Shown here piece after piece: positions 6,192 to 7,977 of a stretch of DNA of 7,977 nt. This DNA is from CAYRML01 sp964425485 (GTDB lineage Bacteria; Bacillota; Dehalobacteriia; UBA4068): assembly GCA_964425485.1 (NCBI GenBank), contig CAYRML010000064.1, positions 1 through 7,977 on the forward strand, given 5' to 3'. Under the pieces are notes generated by a model, which had not been told where the DNA came from, ran no database searches, and was given only the letters and a program-made list of their open reading frames with translations. A program made the position numbers and the translations under genes. The first letter of the stretch is position 1. Each line of letters begins with the position of its first letter.

Positions 6192-7447
6192 TACTTGAAA
6201 ACGGATATACCGCCGCGGGTGACTTCTTCCAGCGCATACCTCATAGCATCCATGAGGTGGTTGAAATCATCTATCGGCTTATTGGTTTTATTATCAAATT
6301 TATCTTTGTCCCAGGTGTAATTGCTTATCTCTGTTATAAAATTTACACATTTGGGATGGATAATGATTTCATAGTCTTGGATAAAATCAATGCCGTTGTT
6401 TATACTATCCTTGCCCTTGCGCGCTGCTCTGATTGATAATCCTAAATGTCTAAGCCTATCAATCGATTTTGGCTCAGCTGAATCGGCTGTGATGCGCTCT
6501 TTGCGGTATCCCATTTGAGTGATCTTATCTGCTATAGCCTCGTTTGACATGCCTCGCTGATACATCTCATCAAACACATATATCTTTTTGTGTTTCTGAT
6601 CCAGTAACCCACACCAAAGAGCTGACGGATCATTCGTATAACCGAAGTCCAATCCGAAAAAGGATCTGATACCCTCAATTGCTTTAATTGATTCAAGCTC
6701 AAAGGCTTTCTCTTGCCAATTTTCATAAACCAGACCATCAACAATACCCCAATCACCAAGACCGGCTACTTGATACCGGCGGGGATTGCGGATTTTCATA
6801 TCCTCAAACATTTTTAAGTCCGATTCATCGAGCCATTCATTGCAAAGATAGTTTGTTGTTTTGGCTAATATATCCGGATCAGGGACATCAAAAAAACGCT
6901 TCTTCAGCCAATGGTGTTCGTTCCACGGGTTAAAAGTAAGCGTTATTTGTTTAAATAATCCATCCGGGACCTGACCACGGATAGATTCATCAAGGATATT
7001 AAAATCATCCTCTTTTGTGATTTCATAGGCTTCCTCGATCCAAAGCCAACATAATGCCCCAACATCGACTGTGATCGATGTTACTTTCAGCGGATCATCC
7101 AACCCCCGAAAATATATTTTCTGCCCTGTGTCAGCATTGTATATTTCCAAAGGAGATTCCTTGCAGATCCAAATATTTTCCAATCCTAAACGATTTATAG
7201 CCCACTTTAATTCCGTAAAGCAAGAATCTTTAAGGGTCCTGAAGGTTTTTCTGATGACTAAAAGATTAGCCTCTTTGTACTTCTTGTTTGACAGCTTAGC
7301 AATAAACCATAAAGCAGTAGTTTTTGACTTCTTACTTGCCCTTGATCCTTTGCATACACGGTAGCGCCCTTTAAAATGCCAAAAATCACCGTAGCCTTTG
7401 CCAACAAAATCACGCATTTTTAAAACGGTATCATTCTTCAATATCAT
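6191..7447 (-). CDS. terL: Terminase large subunit (PBSX/SPP1-type packaging ATPase and nuclease)
   Basis: 418 residues. ATPase domain: Walker A-like GSRASKKS (34-41), where the usual Gly before the Lys is itself Lys; Walker B-like ALCWLWIEEA (131-140), with Glu-Glu in place of Asp-Glu; and coupling motif TFNP (171-174). Nuclease domain (RNase H-like): D267 in GLDFGYTNDPSA, D322 in TADSAEP, and H397/D400 in FNHLMDAMRYA. Positions and spacing match the catalytic residues described for the SPP1 gp2 nuclease. All key acidic residues are present, so the enzyme looks intact. Role: the motor that translocates DNA into the prohead through the portal and cuts it at initiation and completion. Its ATG overlaps the end of terS by 17 nt and has only a weak ribosome site, so translation probably depends on coupling. 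The start could also be the Met at codon 11, but the frame from 7447 carries typical N-terminal sequence. Confidence 0.95.
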   Translation of the reverse strand: MILKNDTVLKMRDFVGKGYGDFWHFKGRYRVCKGSRASKKSKTTALWFIAKLSNKKYKEANLLVIRKTFRTLKDSCFTELKWAINRLGLENIWICKESPLEIYNADTGQKIYFRGLDDPLKVTSITVDVGALCWLWIEEAYEITKEDDFNILDESIRGQVPDGLFKQITLTFNPWNEHHWLKKRFFDVPDPDILAKTTNYLCNEWLDESDLKMFEDMKIRNPRRYQVAGLGDWGIVDGLVYENWQEKAFELESIKAIEGIRSFFGLDFGYTNDPSALWCGLLDQKHKKIYVFDEMYQRGMSNEAIADKITQMGYRKERITADSAEPKSIDRLRHLGLSIRAARKGKDSINNGIDFIQDYEIIIHPKCVNFITEISNYTWDKDKFDNKTNKPIDDFNHLMDAMRYALEEVTRGGISVFK

Positions 7448-7865
7448 CTACTATCACGACCCTTGTCGCACCCTCTAGGTTGATTTTATCGGTAAATATG
7501 CCATATCTCTTGCCAAGTAATTCCGCTGCTTTTAGTTTTTCTTTTTCATCGGGCGCTTTTGTAATTCTGCGGGCTGAGCTGCAACCATCACCTTCACCTT
7601 CAACCACAACTATTTCTGCTTCGCTCTGCCCCCTGATCACGGATGTCAAATACTCCATGATCTCTTTAGCATCTGCAATCTTGGCATCTTCAAGTTCCTT
7701 CATTCGAGCATCAATATAATTTCTAACAGTAGTATTTTGCAGTATTTTTTGTGCATTAGTATTAGCATACTTGGCTTTATATCCTGCTCTGATTGCGGCC
7801 TGTGTAGCATTACAATCAATTAAGTATTCATCACAGAACCGCTTGCGTTTAGCTGATAGCTCCAC
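7431..7865 (-). CDS. terS: Terminase small subunit (Terminase_2 family)
   Basis: 144 residues with a GTG start at 7865, supported by AAGGTGG (7873-7879) seven bases upstream. The N-terminus LSAKRKRFCDEYLIDCNATQ, then AAIRAGYKAKYANTNAQKIL, is the characteristic DNA-binding block of Terminase_2 proteins: F.EYL.D.NATQAAIRAGY with a helix-turn-helix at ~18-32. Residues 33-80 continue with QNTTVRNYI and a long helix ending EIMEYLTSVIRG. A less conserved segment rich in Glu and Gly (85-97) is followed by DEKEKLKAAELLGKRYGIFTDK (106-127), the usual C-terminal motif, and an acidic end (VIVDDIEE). Role: an oligomeric ring that recognises the packaging-initiation site and regulates the large subunit. 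It is the first gene after a 112-bp intergenic stretch containing an inverted repeat, and its stop lies inside terL. Confidence 0.93.
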   Translation of the reverse strand: MELSAKRKRFCDEYLIDCNATQAAIRAGYKAKYANTNAQKILQNTTVRNYIDARMKELEDAKIADAKEIMEYLTSVIRGQSEAEIVVVEGEGDGCSSARRITKAPDEKEKLKAAELLGKRYGIFTDKINLEGATRVVIVDDIEE

Positions 7866-7894
7866 AGGCTCACCACCTTGTATTATTAATTTGA

Positions 7895-7933
7895 TACGTC
7901 AACAGGCCCCACCCTACCCAAAAACTTGACGTA
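7895..7933. repeat. Perfect 8-bp inverted repeat with G-rich core upstream of terS
   Basis: TACGTCAA (7895-7902) and TTGACGTA (7926-7933) are exact reverse complements, with starts 31 bp apart, about three helical turns. The 23-nt centre reads GGGTAGGGTGGGGCC on the minus strand. The left arm is itself part of a TTGA-N4-TCAA palindrome (7891-7902). It could be a paired operator, a packaging (cos or pac) element bound by TerS, or a hairpin in the terS leader. No convincing sigma-A promoter was found in this gap. Confidence 0.5.
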
Positions 7934-7950
7934 CACACCGCCCACAAAGA

Positions 7951-7977
7951 AAACAACCTACCGTTTTCGGCCGGCAG
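7951..7977 (-). terminator. Probable terminator of an upstream gene, cut by the window edge
   Basis: On the minus strand CTGCCG (7972-7977) pairs with CGGTAG (7958-7963), including one G-U wobble, around the loop GCCGAAAA. A T-rich tract (GTTGTTTTC) follows. The 5' arm would continue beyond the window. It shares the 10-mer ACCTACCGTT (plus strand, 7956-7965) with the terminator at 2925-2958. It would insulate the terminase operon from the gene before it. Confidence 0.5.

Noticed and set aside
6238..6258. Perfect 7-bp stem ACCTCAT / ATGAGGT in the end of terL
   Set aside because: It falls on conserved nuclease codons (HLMDAMRYA) so protein constraint explains it, and it lies 60 bp from the portal start without touching its ribosome site.
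1..7977. tRNA, rRNA, CRISPR array, insertion sequence or integrase/attachment site
   Set aside because: None seen: no clover-leaf sequence, no regularly spaced repeats, no transposase or recombinase motifs. The window is continuous phage structural genes.

Overview
The window is the packaging and capsid end of a tailed double-stranded DNA bacteriophage (Caudoviricetes), most likely a prophage, with every gene on the minus strand. Read 5'->3' on that strand (high to low coordinates) the order is: small terminase, large terminase, SPP1-type portal, MuF-type minor head protein with a long C-terminal extension, an unrecognised 77-residue protein, a YjcQ-family winged-helix protein, GP20-type scaffold, major capsid protein, a HeH/LEM-like plus Ig-like head-associated protein, and the truncated start of a paralogous gene. 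The host is probably a Bacillota (Clostridia-like) bacterium. The basis is strong AGGAGG-type ribosome binding sites with short spacers, use of TTG and GTG starts, PBSX/SPP1-type packaging proteins and moderate GC content judged by eye. I did not compute composition and cannot name a genus.

Layout. 7866-7977: intergenic region ahead of the small terminase, ending inside a probable terminator of an upstream gene and holding a perfect 8-bp inverted repeat around a G-rich core (candidate operator or cos/pac-type site). 7865-4789: terS, terL and portal, overlapping or nearly abutting. 4808-3195: MuF protein. 3190-2957: 77-aa protein, directly followed by a strong GTAA-tetraloop hairpin that looks like an intrinsic terminator. 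2900-2583: YjcQ-like gene. 2582-2424: a 159-bp structured leader with a second, weaker terminator-like hairpin, a candidate sigma-A promoter and several competing inverted repeats. 2423-1: scaffold, capsid and the two related head-associated genes. No gene-free stretch exceeds 300 bp.

How the genes work together: TerS selects DNA and TerL pumps and cuts it through the portal ring. The MuF protein sits at or inside the portal. The scaffold directs major capsid assembly around the portal, and no maturation protease gene lies in this order, as in SPP1-like assembly. The Ig-like protein and its paralogue probably decorate or complete the head. All complete reading frames appear intact, with no frameshift or decay, so the module looks functional.

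Most notable: the 215-residue C-terminal extension of the MuF protein paired with a tightly coupled acidic 77-aa gene; the terminator hairpins that cut the late region into packaging, YjcQ and capsid segments; the structured leader before scaffold; the tandem paralogues after the capsid gene; and the inverted repeat with G-rich centre upstream of terS.
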